From positions 24,298,233 through 24,362,232 of the forward strand of contig CM036764.1 of NCBI GenBank assembly GCA_020796225.1: 64,000 nucleotides of DNA, in the 5' to 3' direction. The DNA is from Arion vulgaris (lineage: Eukaryota > Mollusca > Gastropoda > Stylommatophora > Arionidae). The position numbers and the translations under genes were made by a program. Shown here piece after piece: positions 54,760 to 64,000 of this stretch; the first letter of the stretch is position 1; each line of letters starts with the position of its first letter. The notes beneath the pieces were generated by a model. That model saw only the letters and a list, made by a program, of their open reading frames with translations, was not told the DNA's origin and searched no databases.

Positions 54760-55607
54760 ATGGCCGAGGCAGAGGATGTTATTAAACAGGTCTGTACTCT
54801 AGATGAGCTGAGGTATGGTGAAGAATGGATGCCTATATCAGAGGATATGACTGCTTACGCCAGGGTTGTCAGCACAATTGGACGCCGCTGTAGAGAATGG
54901 GCCCCGGGCGTCGTCAATGCGGAAAATCTTGCACTCGTGGATCAGCACTTCCATCCAGGTGATATCATTATCTACACCGATGGCTCTGTCAAACGTGGCA
55001 CCAGATCATCGTGGGCTTACTCCGCACAACGAAACGGTCGCACGCTTCATGAGGACTGCGGGGCTTTCGAGACGACATCGAACATGACTATGAAGATCAC
55101 CGCTGCCTCCAGGGCTCTGTCATGGGTGGCTGAGCAACAGGTTACCCATACGATCATAATATCAGACTCGATGAATATGCTTCAACTGATTGAATCTGGA
55201 AGTATGCGTGTGGAATGGGTGGACATCATTCGAGATCACATCTCAAGAAAATGACTTGGCTGTACACGCCTGGACATGCTGGAGTGCGGGGTAACGAGCG
55301 TGCTGACTCTCTTGCAAACAATGCCCCAACTCAAGTGGGCAGAAGTATGGACAGAGCCGATATCATCAATGCGGTACGCTCTCAATTGTGTGACATGGGC
55401 GGGTCTCAGACACTGGAACGAGTTCGAGAATTAGGCGTTAAGTTTGGACATGCCAGACAGTGTCGTCTTCGTGGTAGAGAGAGAAGATATAGTAATCAAC
55501 TTCTCATGGGTACGGTGAGCAAATGGACTTTGGGATGGCTGCTGCAACGGAGGACAGAGCACGAATGGGAATGCCCAATGTGCCATGACGTCGATCGCAT
55601 AACATAA
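54760..55607 (+). pseudogene. Non-LTR retrotransposon RNase H domain plus C-terminal zinc knuckle, frameshifted
   Basis: This is the best protein remnant in the window. Frame 1 (54760-55254) has a linker, then RNase H beta-1 IIIYTDGS, the NMTM segment and IIISDSMNML. Frame 2 (about 55245-55607) continues with WLYTPGHAGVRGNERADSLA, the outer helix and histidine loop, then LGVKFGHARQCRLRGRERR and EHEWECPMCHDV. The switch occurs at an AAAA run near 55247-55252, consistent with one lost base. The glutamate expected in the NMTMEI-type motif is lysine (NMTMKI), so one catalytic acid is missing. No RT was seen upstream, and a TGA stops the frame just before 54760. It is a dead 3' part of a LINE, not a host RNase H. 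Confidence 0.88.
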
Positions 55608-55633
55608 CCACCACCACTAACTAGGGCAAAGTT

Positions 55634-55770
55634 CTAAAACACCATATGTTTGTAATTAGAACAACGTCCTAAAACACCAGCTGCTTGTAATTAGAACAAC
55701 GTCCTAAAACACCAGCTATTTGTATTTAGAACAACGTCCTAAAACACCAGCTGTTTGTAATTAGATCAAA
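55634..55770. repeat. 35-bp minisatellite, 4 units
   Basis: Units of AAAACACCAGCTGTTTGTAA plus TTAGAACAACGTCCT begin at 55636, 55671, 55706 and 55741, right after the RNase H remnant. Confidence 0.95.
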
Positions 55771-56439
55771 GGTCATAATGTTACTTTTTGCCATATTTTA
55801 TTTCCAGTATCGTCTTTCTTCATCAGCTTCATCAGCATCTTCAATCTTGTGTTATGGCATTCCCAGTTATCTCATACCGCGCACAAGTTCTTGTATCTAA
55901 TCAGTACTCAATGTGACATCTCATCTTATCCGAACGTTATCCGAGCCCTAAGATACATGAAGCTAGCGAGTACGTGCGATATTTCTCAACACTAAGCACC
56001 GTGCAGGATAACGCGTAATCTATGCCTTATCGTTTGTCGACCTAGAGCTTTGGCGCTATGTAGTAGATGAGAAGCACGTGGCTTCAAAATTAATTCAATC
56101 GTGAGAACTCCTTTCTGCCACTGTCTGCTCCCTCTTCAACTTCATTCTGACTTTAGGACCTGTACATGGACATTTATTCTAAGTTGCATACAACATGGAA
56201 GAGATACATCTTGCTTCATAAATGTTGTTGTATTTATCGTAGTTTTGTGTTCACGAATCAAAATCGGTATTGTAGATTTATCTCCAAAGTGCCGGCAAAT
56301 AATACAATTTTTTCTTGTAGAAGAACACACACACACACGTTCCCACGCACACTTCCGTAGAAATTAATATTCACAAATTTACTTTTATAATAATGCACCC
56401 ACACACACATTTACACAAAAACTAATATATTCAATTTTA
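55771..56439. other. No recognised feature
   Basis: Unique-looking sequence with a few CA runs near 56325. Short frames have no motif. Confidence 0.4.
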
Positions 56440-56550
56440 CTGATAGTATGTATATTGGTTACTGAACTGCAGTCACATCACTCCGGGACAGACCCATAGG
56501 TGCTCAATCTCACCCAACAGTTGTCGAAGAGTATGCATACTGATTAGTAT
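56440..56550 (-). pseudogene. RNase H-type LINE tail piece
   Basis: The minus strand encodes ISMHTLRQLLGEIEHLWVCP, matching the 24520-24600 and 47880-48020 tails. Confidence 0.6.
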
Positions 56551-56605
56551 TGGTAGTAGAACGCGCGTAGAAGAACTGATAGTAGCAGAATCTAAATGAC
56601 AGAGA

Positions 56606-56970
56606 TGAGATGTTTACAACGAACTTTAAATGTTACAAGAAGAAATAAAATCAGAAACGCCGAAATCAGAAGAAGAGTAGGATCCTCGCCGGTGCTACAA
56701 TAATATATCAAGAAACAACAGATCAAATAGTTCGGACACATATCAAAGTTACCACAAAACAACATCCTACAAAACAAAAAACCAAAAAAACACACACAAC
56801 TAGCATTAAATACAACAAACCCAGAGAACGACCAGGTAAACGATGGTTGAAAGAAATTTCCAAGGCACTAAATTTCACCTTGTATAAAGCGCTTAAGAAG
56901 GCTAGCTCCATGTTTCTATTTTCTCGACCTGACGCCGAAACGCAAAACAGGATTAGATAATGGAGTAGAA
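56606..56970 (+). pseudogene. LINE RT C-terminal fragment
   Basis: The + strand encodes MRCLQRTLNVTRRNKIRNAE and IRRRVG, a broken stretch, then QQIKWFGHISKLPQNNILQ, ERRPGKRWLKEISKALNF and LFSRPDAETQNRIR with a stop. It has the usual CL.R.L..., WFGHI, GKRW order. One internal frame change is present. Confidence 0.8.
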
Positions 56971-57061
56971 CGTGCGGGTAGTTTCAGAAATGATATATTA
57001 AACAATAAAACGTAAATTTAAATAAGTTCTAGATAAAGAGAATAAAAGAAAGTATTTTTAT

Positions 57062-57185
57062 ACCAAAACTTTGTTACCAGTGCCAAACTTGGTCTCTGAC
57101 AGCAACACACCACAGAAAGCTCACCAAAACTTTGTTACCAGTGCCAAACTTGGTCTCTGACAGCAACACACCACAGAAAGCTCAC
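57062..57185. repeat. 62-bp tandem duplication, two units
   Basis: CACCAAAACTTTGTTACCAGTGCC...CCACAGAAAGCT is present twice, identical by eye, at the 5' edge of a LINE fragment. Its end reads into the LINE frame. Confidence 0.93.
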
Positions 57186-57186
57186 C

Positions 57187-57760
57187 ATGTGTGAAATGAA
57201 ATGCTTGAGGAAGGCAGTGGGGGTCATCAGGAAAGATAGATTACGAAATGAGGACATCAGAAGCAGAGTGGGCATAACTTCATGCACCGAATACATTGAA
57301 AGACAACAAAGGCAGTGGTTTGGACATTTAGTAAGAATGGAATCTTGCAGGTTGGCTGGGGACAGCACCCAGTAAACGCTTGCTAAAACCGGAGACATCA
57401 CCGAAGGATAAGCACAAGAGTTCCAACTGGCGCTAAAGATGTGACGAAACACACCCATGCTAGGGCTGCATGAATCGATTTCCACATGAATAAGAATTTA
57501 TGGGGAAATCTGATACACCAGTCTAAGCGGTGATCGAGAGAGAGAGAGAATGGAATACAAGGAACCACCAATAACAGCATACAATAAAAAGAGATCAGGT
57601 ACTAGAGTCAAAGGAAGACCAAGAAAAAGATGGATGGACAGTATCAAGACCACACTAAAGAAACACGGATATAATACAACAAGGGTGACCCATCTGGCCC
57701 TGGAACGCAAATTAAAGCTCCCACCCCTACGCTTAACGGCAGGAGTGGACGACTAATTCC
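57187..57760 (+). pseudogene. LINE RT C-terminal fragment with an internal foreign segment
   Basis: Part one (57187-57356) encodes MKCLRKAVGVIRKDRLRNED, then RQQRQWFGHLVRMESCRLA. Part two (57550-57756) encodes YKEPPITAYNKKRSGTRVKG, then RPRKRWMDSIKTTLKKHGYN and a stop. About 190 bp between them do not fit the family and end in a GAGAGA run. Confidence 0.8.
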
Positions 57761-57830
57761 ATCATCCACCTGAGGAAAGATGATAGACAAAGAATGTGCT
57801 ACATTTATATAATAATATATGGACAAATAG

Positions 57831-58084
57831 ATGTATGGTTTGGAAGCCAGAGGGGACAGAAGGAAGTGAGATGCGTCATTATGATAGCAGAACTTGACAA
57901 CTATAAAACATGAAATAGAAATATGTCGAAAACAATTCTGACAAATTGTTGTGGAGGAGAATATAATTGGAATTCATTTCTTGTCAGATAATGAAGTATG
58001 CGTTCATGGAAATGTAATTTGTGTGTGAAAGCATAAAAAAAATGTATTGGGAGTCTTATCACTTTCGATGTTGTTACATTAAAA
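57831..58084. other. No recognised feature
   Basis: AT-rich, unique-looking sequence. Confidence 0.4.
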
Positions 58085-58455
58085 GAAGGAAATAGGAATA
58101 ACGATGTTTGAATATGGAATCGCTTCGGAAAACGTATGTTGATTTATATTTTTACGGGGTTTGAATATAGGAATGATTTGGTAAACATTTGTTTGTATGG
58201 TTCTACAGGGTTTGAATATGGGAAACATTTAGTCAACATTTTTTGGTAACGTTCTGTAGTTCTTAAAATATAGGAATCATTTGGTAAACATTTCTTTACA
58301 TAGTTTCGTAGTTTTAAAATATAACCATTTAGTAAAGATTTCATTGTATAGTTTTGTAGTTTTTAAATATAGGAATCATTTGGTAAACATTTTTTGGATA
58401 AAGTTCTGTAGTTTTTTAATATAGGAACCCTTTAGTAAACATTTGGAGTCCTTTT
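58085..58455. repeat. Degenerate about 55-60-bp repeat
   Basis: GTAGTTTTTAAATATAGGAATCATTTGGTAAACATTT recurs about six times with many substitutions. Confidence 0.85.
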
Positions 58456-59084
58456 TTACCTCGTTAATCCTCTATTACTACCGTCACCTTGTTGCCTTTT
58501 AATCGTGATTCATAAAATTATTCATATCTTTGTTTTCTTTCCCATTGTATCTGTTAATGGCTTGATTCATTTTTGCGTCTATATTGAAAAGGTTGTGCCC
58601 AATACAAATAGTTAGTTGTCCATCCCTCTTTTGTAGTGATCTGCGTTGCTCATGATGAAATTAACAGTATAGTTCATGGTCATATTGAAGGTCAAGCAGA
58701 GGTGTGGGAAATCGATTTTTACAGCAATGATTGTCAGGTGTGAAGTGATTGGTTTCCTTATTTGTCTCCTTCAATCTTATTTCAACATTTTTCTCTCTTC
58801 TCTCTCTCTCTCTCTCTCTCTCATGTTCTGAGAGAGAGAGATATATATTCCGTAAGACTATTATGGTTGCAAAGTTCTGCTTGGTTATTTCGATTGAAAT
58901 AATGAATGAAGTATTTTTAACACTTGGGTCACTCGATTTTTATCACTTTCTTCTTTGTCAATTAAGTAAATTGTACAAACACTGTTCGATCTAACCGTAC
59001 CTGATTATTCTGTGTCTAGTTAAAACGTAACGTTTGTGAAAGACAGTCCCCAGTAAAGTCATATTTTTTTTAATGGCTAGCTGG
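58456..59084. other. Spacer with CT/GA runs and a LINE-tail scrap
   Basis: (CT)n at 58797-58821 is followed by GAGAGAGA and then TTCCGTAAGACTATTATGGTTGCAAAGTTCTGCTTGG (58848-58885), which matches the WIQDVTDD LINE tail. The rest is unassigned. Confidence 0.5.
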
Positions 59085-59190
59085 TTGTGCTCGTAAGTAG
59101 GCTCGTATTGCTGGGCTAGGCAGGCAATGGGTGCCGTAAAAAAATAAGGGTAAGTGGTTCGGATCCTGTGTTTGGTGATTTGATTTTTCA
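59085..59190 (+). mobile_element. SINE family 3, tRNA-like head
   Basis: GCTCGTATTGCTGGGCTAGG, CAATGGGTGCCGTAA and GTGGTTCGGATCCTGTGTTTGGTGATTTG match the head of the SINE at 41995-42250 in the forward direction. The B-box has one change (TTCGGATCC). The body is missing. Confidence 0.7.
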
Positions 59191-59944
59191 GAATCTCCTA
59201 ATACTTGCAAACAGTCTATTTATGAAAGATGTAGCAAACAGGTAAGAAATATAAAACATTGCGGAACAGAAAATAAAGAACATACTGTGCAACAAAAACA
59301 TGTCTGTTGAAACGAAACAGCAATAAAACCAGATTTCCTCTGTGTTACATGAAAGTGAATCTTGGACGATAAATGAATACAAGAAGTTGGAAACTATTAT
59401 ATAATTCTGATATATGCAAAACAGACAAATGTCCGGAGAAGAATGACTGATCGACACCATACTGGCGCTTGTCTTTAGTTACAGAGTATTGATCACTGGT
59501 TGTCCGGAAAGTGACATAAAAGCCGGGAATATGTCAAAAATTGTAAGATTGGTTACATTTAAGAAGCTCAATAAAGGGTGGGTTCGCTTACAGTTTGAAA
59601 ATCAAAAAGAAAATGTGTTATGGTTGAAGCTAGAGTGAGTGACATTAGTAGTATTGGGTAGTGAAAGATAGTTACCACAGTTAATGTTTCTACGCACGCA
59701 CAGTCAGTAGAGCGTCGAAGGATTACTCTGGCCTAAGTAAGCGATGAACATCACATACATAATTTGAGATGAACATGCAATACGAAACACTTTTGAATTC
59801 GATGTACTTTCGATGAATATTTGGGAGACGGCATTGGTGTACACAATTGGAATCAGTTAAAAATCTGTATTAGTAACCACTTTCCTCCATCTCAATAGAG
59901 AGACTCTACCGATAACTGATTTAAACAATATTTTTCCTGGCATC
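59191..59944. other. No recognised feature
   Basis: Unique-looking, AT-rich sequence of about 750 bp. The 90-codon minus frame has no motif. Confidence 0.4.
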
Positions 59945-60330
59945 TTCTTCTTTGCTATCGCTATTTTGATGATTATACAGTTAGATGCGTTCTTATGATG
60001 AAGTCGATTGTAGACTGGAGTTCATCTCTGGTGCCATGTAGTTTTGAATTGTAGGGCCAGCATTCCTTTCTAGGGAGGACATACAGAGAACAGTCTTGCA
60101 GGACATGTTCTGGGGTTTGGGATCAGCGGTGCCACAGGAACACGGAGGGGATGGGGACAATCGTATCCTGTGTAGGCGTTTGTTGTCTGTTATGTCTTAT
60201 CCGGAGTCGGAAGTTGATAGTCTGTCCTTGTCTATCGAGTGTGTGGTAGTTATCGTTGGATAGTTTAGTTTCTTTTCTAATAATATACTGTATCTGATTA
60301 TGTATATGTTGTCTTATATTGTACGCGTCT
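59945..60330 (-). pseudogene. RNase H-bearing LINE C-terminus (TPEHVLQDC motif)
   Basis: The minus strand reads FRLRIRHNRQ, then a segment ending SQTPEHVLQDCSLYVLPRKE, CWPYNSKLHGTRDELQSTID and FIIRTHLTV with a stop at 59973-59975. QT.EH.LQ.C...R...WP is the distal C-terminal zinc-binding signature of RNase H-encoding LINEs, with an earlier stop inside this copy. A GAAGAAGA tail follows. The family differs from the 54760 remnant. Confidence 0.8.
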
Positions 60331-60939
60331 ACTGGTTAAGGTTTCCAAGGTCTTCACCAAGAACACGCTTAGTTAAAATACCTTGCCTAGAATACGGAAT
60401 CGTTCAAGTCTGCACTATACGGATCTGAAGGTCACGTTTTTCCTTTAGGGATATGTTTTACTCAATTGCTCTTTTAAACTGTCAAAACTATAAAATAGAC
60501 TTAAAACATGTCGCACCAGTTCGAGATTACGTCAGTTATTCACTCTGCCTTGATAAATAACACTTTCAAAATAATTCGTGAACCACGTGAACTTGACATG
60601 AGAATCTGAGGGGGACACAGTTGTTTCTGCAAGCCTTTGTTATAAAAGGCTAAACTGAGTTATATCTATCTACATCTATACCCTCGTCATGTTTGACACA
60701 GAAGACTTCCACAAGATTTCCACCGTTGTCGTTCTGCTGCCTTTCGACTAATTGTTCCTTACATCAAGCACCAACTGTTCTGTTCAACTCCCATTCTATA
60801 ATTCTTCGCAATGTTTACTTTGTATGTCCATGCATTCTATTTTCATCCACTTTCCACCAGAGAGCTGTACTAGCCAACAAATACTACTGGCATACGACAT
60901 ACAAGCTCAATTCAACTTCTTCTTTGGTTTTGAGGTATA
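60331..60939. other. No recognised feature
   Basis: Unique-looking sequence. A frame near 60693-61025 runs into R1 and is unsupported. Confidence 0.4.
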
Positions 60940-61203
60940 TAATCGCCCGTGTCTTGCCGGGGCCCACGAGGGAAAAAGTAATAGTAACACTGCGACCTAT
61001 AAGGCATGGCGTAAGAGGCAACTGAGGTAGGAGCCTAGGGAAGCTACCCTAGTAAATACAAATCATCCCAGAAATCGGATGTGCTGGCCTACTTGTAGGC
61101 TCATAACTGGACAGTTCACAATAGCTCATTGATTCAGATCACATACAAATCACAAAGTGTGGTTAACAAGTGGTCGATATGGAGCTTTCGAAGAGGAAGA
61201 GGA
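60940..61203 (+). mobile_element. Dispersed repeat R1, copy 5
   Basis: It starts CCCGTGTCTTGCCGGGGCCC and has GTAACACTGCGACCTATAAGGCATGGCG, GGGAAGCTACCCTAGTAAATAC, GGCCTACTTGTAGGC, GGTTAACAAGTGGTCGATATGGAG and a GAAGAGGAAGAGG tail. It is one of the better copies. Confidence 0.75.
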
Positions 61204-61294
61204 GTTATATAATAGCACTGAAAATGGAAACTTGACTGTGTGAAACTTATGGTTAATAGATAACAAAAATATTAGACATTTAAGTCTCAATATA

Positions 61295-61975
61295 TGGTTA
61301 TTCTCTACACAGTGTATAATGTGGAATATGTTATTATCTACACAGTGTATAATGTGGAATATGTTATTCTCTACACAGTGTATAATGTGGAATGTGTTAT
61401 TCTCTACACAGTGTATAATGTAGAATATATTATTCTCTCTACACAGTGTATAATGTAGAATATGTTATTCTCTACACAGTGTATAATGTAGAATATATTA
61501 TTCTCTCTACACAGTGTATAATGTAGAATATGTTATTCTCTACACAGTGTATAATGTGGAATATGTTATTCTCTACACAGTGTATAATGGGGAATGTGTT
61601 ATTATCTACACAGTGTATAATGTGGAATATGTTATTCTCTACACAGTGTATAATGTGGAATATGTTATTATCTACACAGTGTATAATGTAGAATATGCTA
61701 TTCTCTACACAGTGTATAATGTGGAATATGTTATTCTCTACACAGTGTATAATGTGAAATATGTTATTCTCTCTACACAGTGTATAATTTAGAATATGTT
61801 ATTCTCTCTACACAGTGTATAATGTAGAATATGTTATTCTCTACACAGTGTATAATTTAGAATATGTTATTCTCTCTACACAGTGTATAATGTGAAATAT
61901 GTTATTCTCTCTACACAGTGTATAATGTAGAATATGTTATTCTCTCTACACAGTGTATAATGGGGAATATGTTAT
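61295..61975. repeat. 33/35-bp minisatellite, about 20 units
   Basis: Units of CTCTACACAGTGTATAATGT plus GGAATATGTTATT occur with CTCTCTACACAG (35-bp) and ATCTACACAG forms. 35-bp forms dominate after 61760. A 92-codon frame (YNVEYVILYTV) is a repeat effect. Confidence 0.96.
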
Positions 61976-62329
61976 TCTCACATCATGGAAGCACATTATT
62001 GTACTAATGTGAACTTGACATTAAATTTAAAAAAAAATAGACGTGACATGAAATACAGCAACTAACATTGGGTATTTGTAATGGCTGTTATATGCTTTAG
62101 ATCGAGTTAAAACTAATCCGTAAAACGGACACGCATGGACTCACACCCACATATACTGGTTAGTATTGACGTATCTGCCAACAATGCTGTTTAGTACTTT
62201 TCAATTTTTTGAAAGCCTCGGCTTCACATAACTTACTCTGTCGCTTTATCGTCGATTCAATACTTTTTCTGAAACTTATAAAATACAGGTACAGATTATC
62301 AATCCTGTAGACAATTTTGGACATATTAA
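61976..62329. other. No recognised feature
   Basis: AT-rich, unique-looking sequence. Confidence 0.4.
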
Positions 62330-62770
62330 AAGATACAAAGGGTTTGAGAAGACCGTTGTGGCAGGTGTCATTCCGGCAAAGAGGAGAAAATGAAGACAAT
62401 GAAGAAGAATAATTCATGATGTAACTGACGATTGGGCATATAATAAAGACTCGAAGAGCTGGAGAAGACCATCTTGGAAGGATGCATACCGGCAAAGAGA
62501 AGAAGAGAAATACCACGGAGAAGATGGATTCAGGATGCAACTGATGATCTGAACATGGCTGCAAAGGCGAAACATGGCCTATGAGAGATAAAAATTCCGG
62601 AGGACTGTTGGGGTGGAAAAGTTCTGCTCAGGACAAGTAATTTGATGATGAACTGATGATTTGATTATGACGGCTGCAGAGGCGGGACATCTGGTATATG
62701 AGAGAAATTTGGAAGAACAGTTAAAGTGGCAAGGTTCTGCTCAGGACAAGCTATTTGATGATAAAACTAC
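62330..62770 (+). pseudogene. LINE 3' end (WIQDATDD family) in three partial tandem copies
   Basis: The clearest frame encodes LEGCIPAKRRREIPRRRWIQ, then DATDDLNMAAKAKHGL. The blocks ATGATGATTTGA...ATGGCTGC...AGAGAT...GGAAGAA...AAAGTTCTGCTCAGGACAAG occur two to three times in order at about 62340, 62470 and 62655. Only the middle copy has the RRRW segment intact. Confidence 0.7.
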
Positions 62771-63331
62771 ATAATCGACCGTACTAGAGAGAACACACGG
62801 AATGGGGAATGACGTGACGATACATATTTCATTTTGAGCAGTCTGATCCCCAAAAAGAGGAGAACAAAAAAGTTTTACTCAAGGATGTAATCACATCTCG
62901 AGAGTCCTGCCTCATTATTTAAATGTGAAAACTATCATTTAAATGGGCATAAATCTAGATGTATTTCAACATTTTAAATGATATTTCGCTGTATTTGTAT
63001 CCTCGACAAATGATTTTATGAAATGTTAAATAAAATAGTAAAACACAATGTAAATTTGAGCAGCATACAGTAATAACATTGAAACTTCTATTATATTTTC
63101 ATATGTAACATGTGTAACATATTGTCTATGGCATAGAGAGCTTTCTGCATCAGGGCCCCCTGTCATCGGACTATTTGTCAACCAGACAAGTCCATAGAAG
63201 TTTATAGTACAATGTAATTTCAATCAGCTAAATGTTTGAGTTGTAGATTGCACATAACCTATTCAAACGTTTGTTCAAACTTCTTTCACTTGATTCAGAG
63301 GTAACACATCACTATTTGATTTTTTTTCAAT
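62771..63331. other. No recognised feature
   Basis: AT-rich, unique-looking sequence before MITE copy D. Confidence 0.4.
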
Positions 63332-63338
63332 GTTTAAC

Positions 63339-63695
63339 CGTAGCCTCCGATAACCATACGGCCAGCGGGCTCAGGTACAATTTGAGGAAATCAGACCACA
63401 ACCGTCGCCTGACCTCACATTCGAGTATTGTTAAGTATAAAGACGGATTCATTTTACAAACAACATAACATGCTAAGTCAAGGTTATATTATGTCACAAG
63501 TTCAGTTTAACAATAAAGAATATCAGTATTATGAATATTTTGCATAAATAAACAACAATAGATTCATAGAATTTAGTAAAAGTGCAAAAAAGCTTGCAGC
63601 GTTCTATCAAACATATACAAAAATCAGCCCTCAACTCAAAACTAAGTCAGGGCTTCCCACTTCAGTTATGTGGCCCAATATAAGAGTTGGTTGTG
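63339..63695 (-). mobile_element. MITE family M7, copy D
   Basis: It runs from CGTAGCCTCCGATAACCATA at the left to AGAGTTGGTTGTG at the right. The flanks gtttaac at 63332-63338 and 63696-63702 are a perfect 7-bp target duplication. Relative to copy A it is inverted: the reverse complement has GATAGAACGCTGCAAGC, AATATTCATAATACTGATATTC and CAATACTCGAATGTGAGG. Confidence 0.88.
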
Positions 63696-63739
63696 GTTTA
63701 ACTAATACTCACACATAACGCTTATTCACACACAACGCT

Positions 63740-63870
63740 TCTGGTGTGGTATCAGTTATGAGTCATATCAGGACTATCATCATAGCACTTCGGATACGTT
63801 CATAGGTGCTCCGATCTCCGCCTTAAGAAATCCCGCAACGTCCAGCGACAAAACATGGTACGGTATATTC
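63740..63870 (-). pseudogene. RNase H-type LINE tail
   Basis: The minus strand encodes RWTLRDFLRRRSEHL, a stop, then TYPKCYDD. This aligns with HWTLLNLLWQRSEHLGTCPECYD at 47880-48020. The first cysteine is lost and the copy is decayed. Confidence 0.65.
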
Positions 63871-64000
63871 AAGGTAACTGGTAAACAAACAACCTAACAG
63901 AGCTCTGAGAGCGCAGATCGAGCACTCAAGCGAAGCGTTCTCCCTCCAAACAGAAAGAGTACGAAAAGTGTACGAATGCGTTCGTTAGGTCCACGAGCCC
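63871..64000. other. Window edge, no recognised feature
   Basis: No repeat or coding motif was recognised in the last 130 bp. Confidence 0.4.

Noticed and set aside
54760..55607. Host RNase H1 gene
   Set aside because: The motif style, the C-terminal zinc knuckle, the missing catalytic acid, the frameshift and several other partial copies nearby show a LINE origin.

Overview
This window looks like AT-rich, gene-poor DNA from an animal genome. No intact host protein-coding gene could be supported. The content is tandem minisatellites plus pieces of many transposable elements: 3' ends of non-LTR retrotransposons (LINEs), tRNA-derived SINEs, and short terminal-inverted-repeat elements (MITEs). 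One tRNA-Leu gene is the only conventional gene. The LINE peptides (GRPRKRW-type RT C-termini, and an RNase H with an NMTM and PGHAGVRGNERAD style motif), the dense SINEs and the minisatellite load fit a lophotrochozoan, perhaps a gastropod mollusc. The species is an inference and cannot be fixed from the sequence alone.

Layout. 0-2 kb: trinucleotide repeats, an old SINE, a tRNA-Leu(TAG) gene directly followed by a SINE, and a LINE tail. 2-6.4 kb: three arrays (15, 20 and 41 bp), with a LINE fragment and a hAT-like MITE between them. 6.9-7.3 kb: the first copy of a MITE family. 8-20 kb: copies of a dispersed repeat with a GAA tail, LINE tails, SINEs and arrays of 15, 59, 67, 28 and about 30 bp. 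20-31 kb: arrays of 41, 38, 26, 32, 21, 28, 25 and about 28 bp; the 32-bp array lies inside a LINE reverse-transcriptase fragment. 32-35 kb: 43-bp and 45-bp arrays around a SINE. 35.7-41.2 kb: a 5.5-kb satellite of 59-bp units. 41-54 kb: more LINE and SINE pieces, GA-rich and other minisatellites, and nested insertions. 54.7-55.6 kb: the best protein remnant, a broken RNase H from a LINE. 56-64 kb: LINE tails, a 33-bp array, and the last MITE copy.

Nothing here reads as a set of cooperating genes. The interest is structural. By adding array lengths by eye, about 24 kb (roughly 38 percent) is tandem repeat. At least two minisatellites, and probably the large satellite too, grew out of transposon sequence. 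Nested insertions with visible target duplications give a relative order of events. A four-copy MITE family has 7-bp target duplications, which is uncommon. Homology between copies was judged by eye; percent identities and exact copy numbers were not computed.
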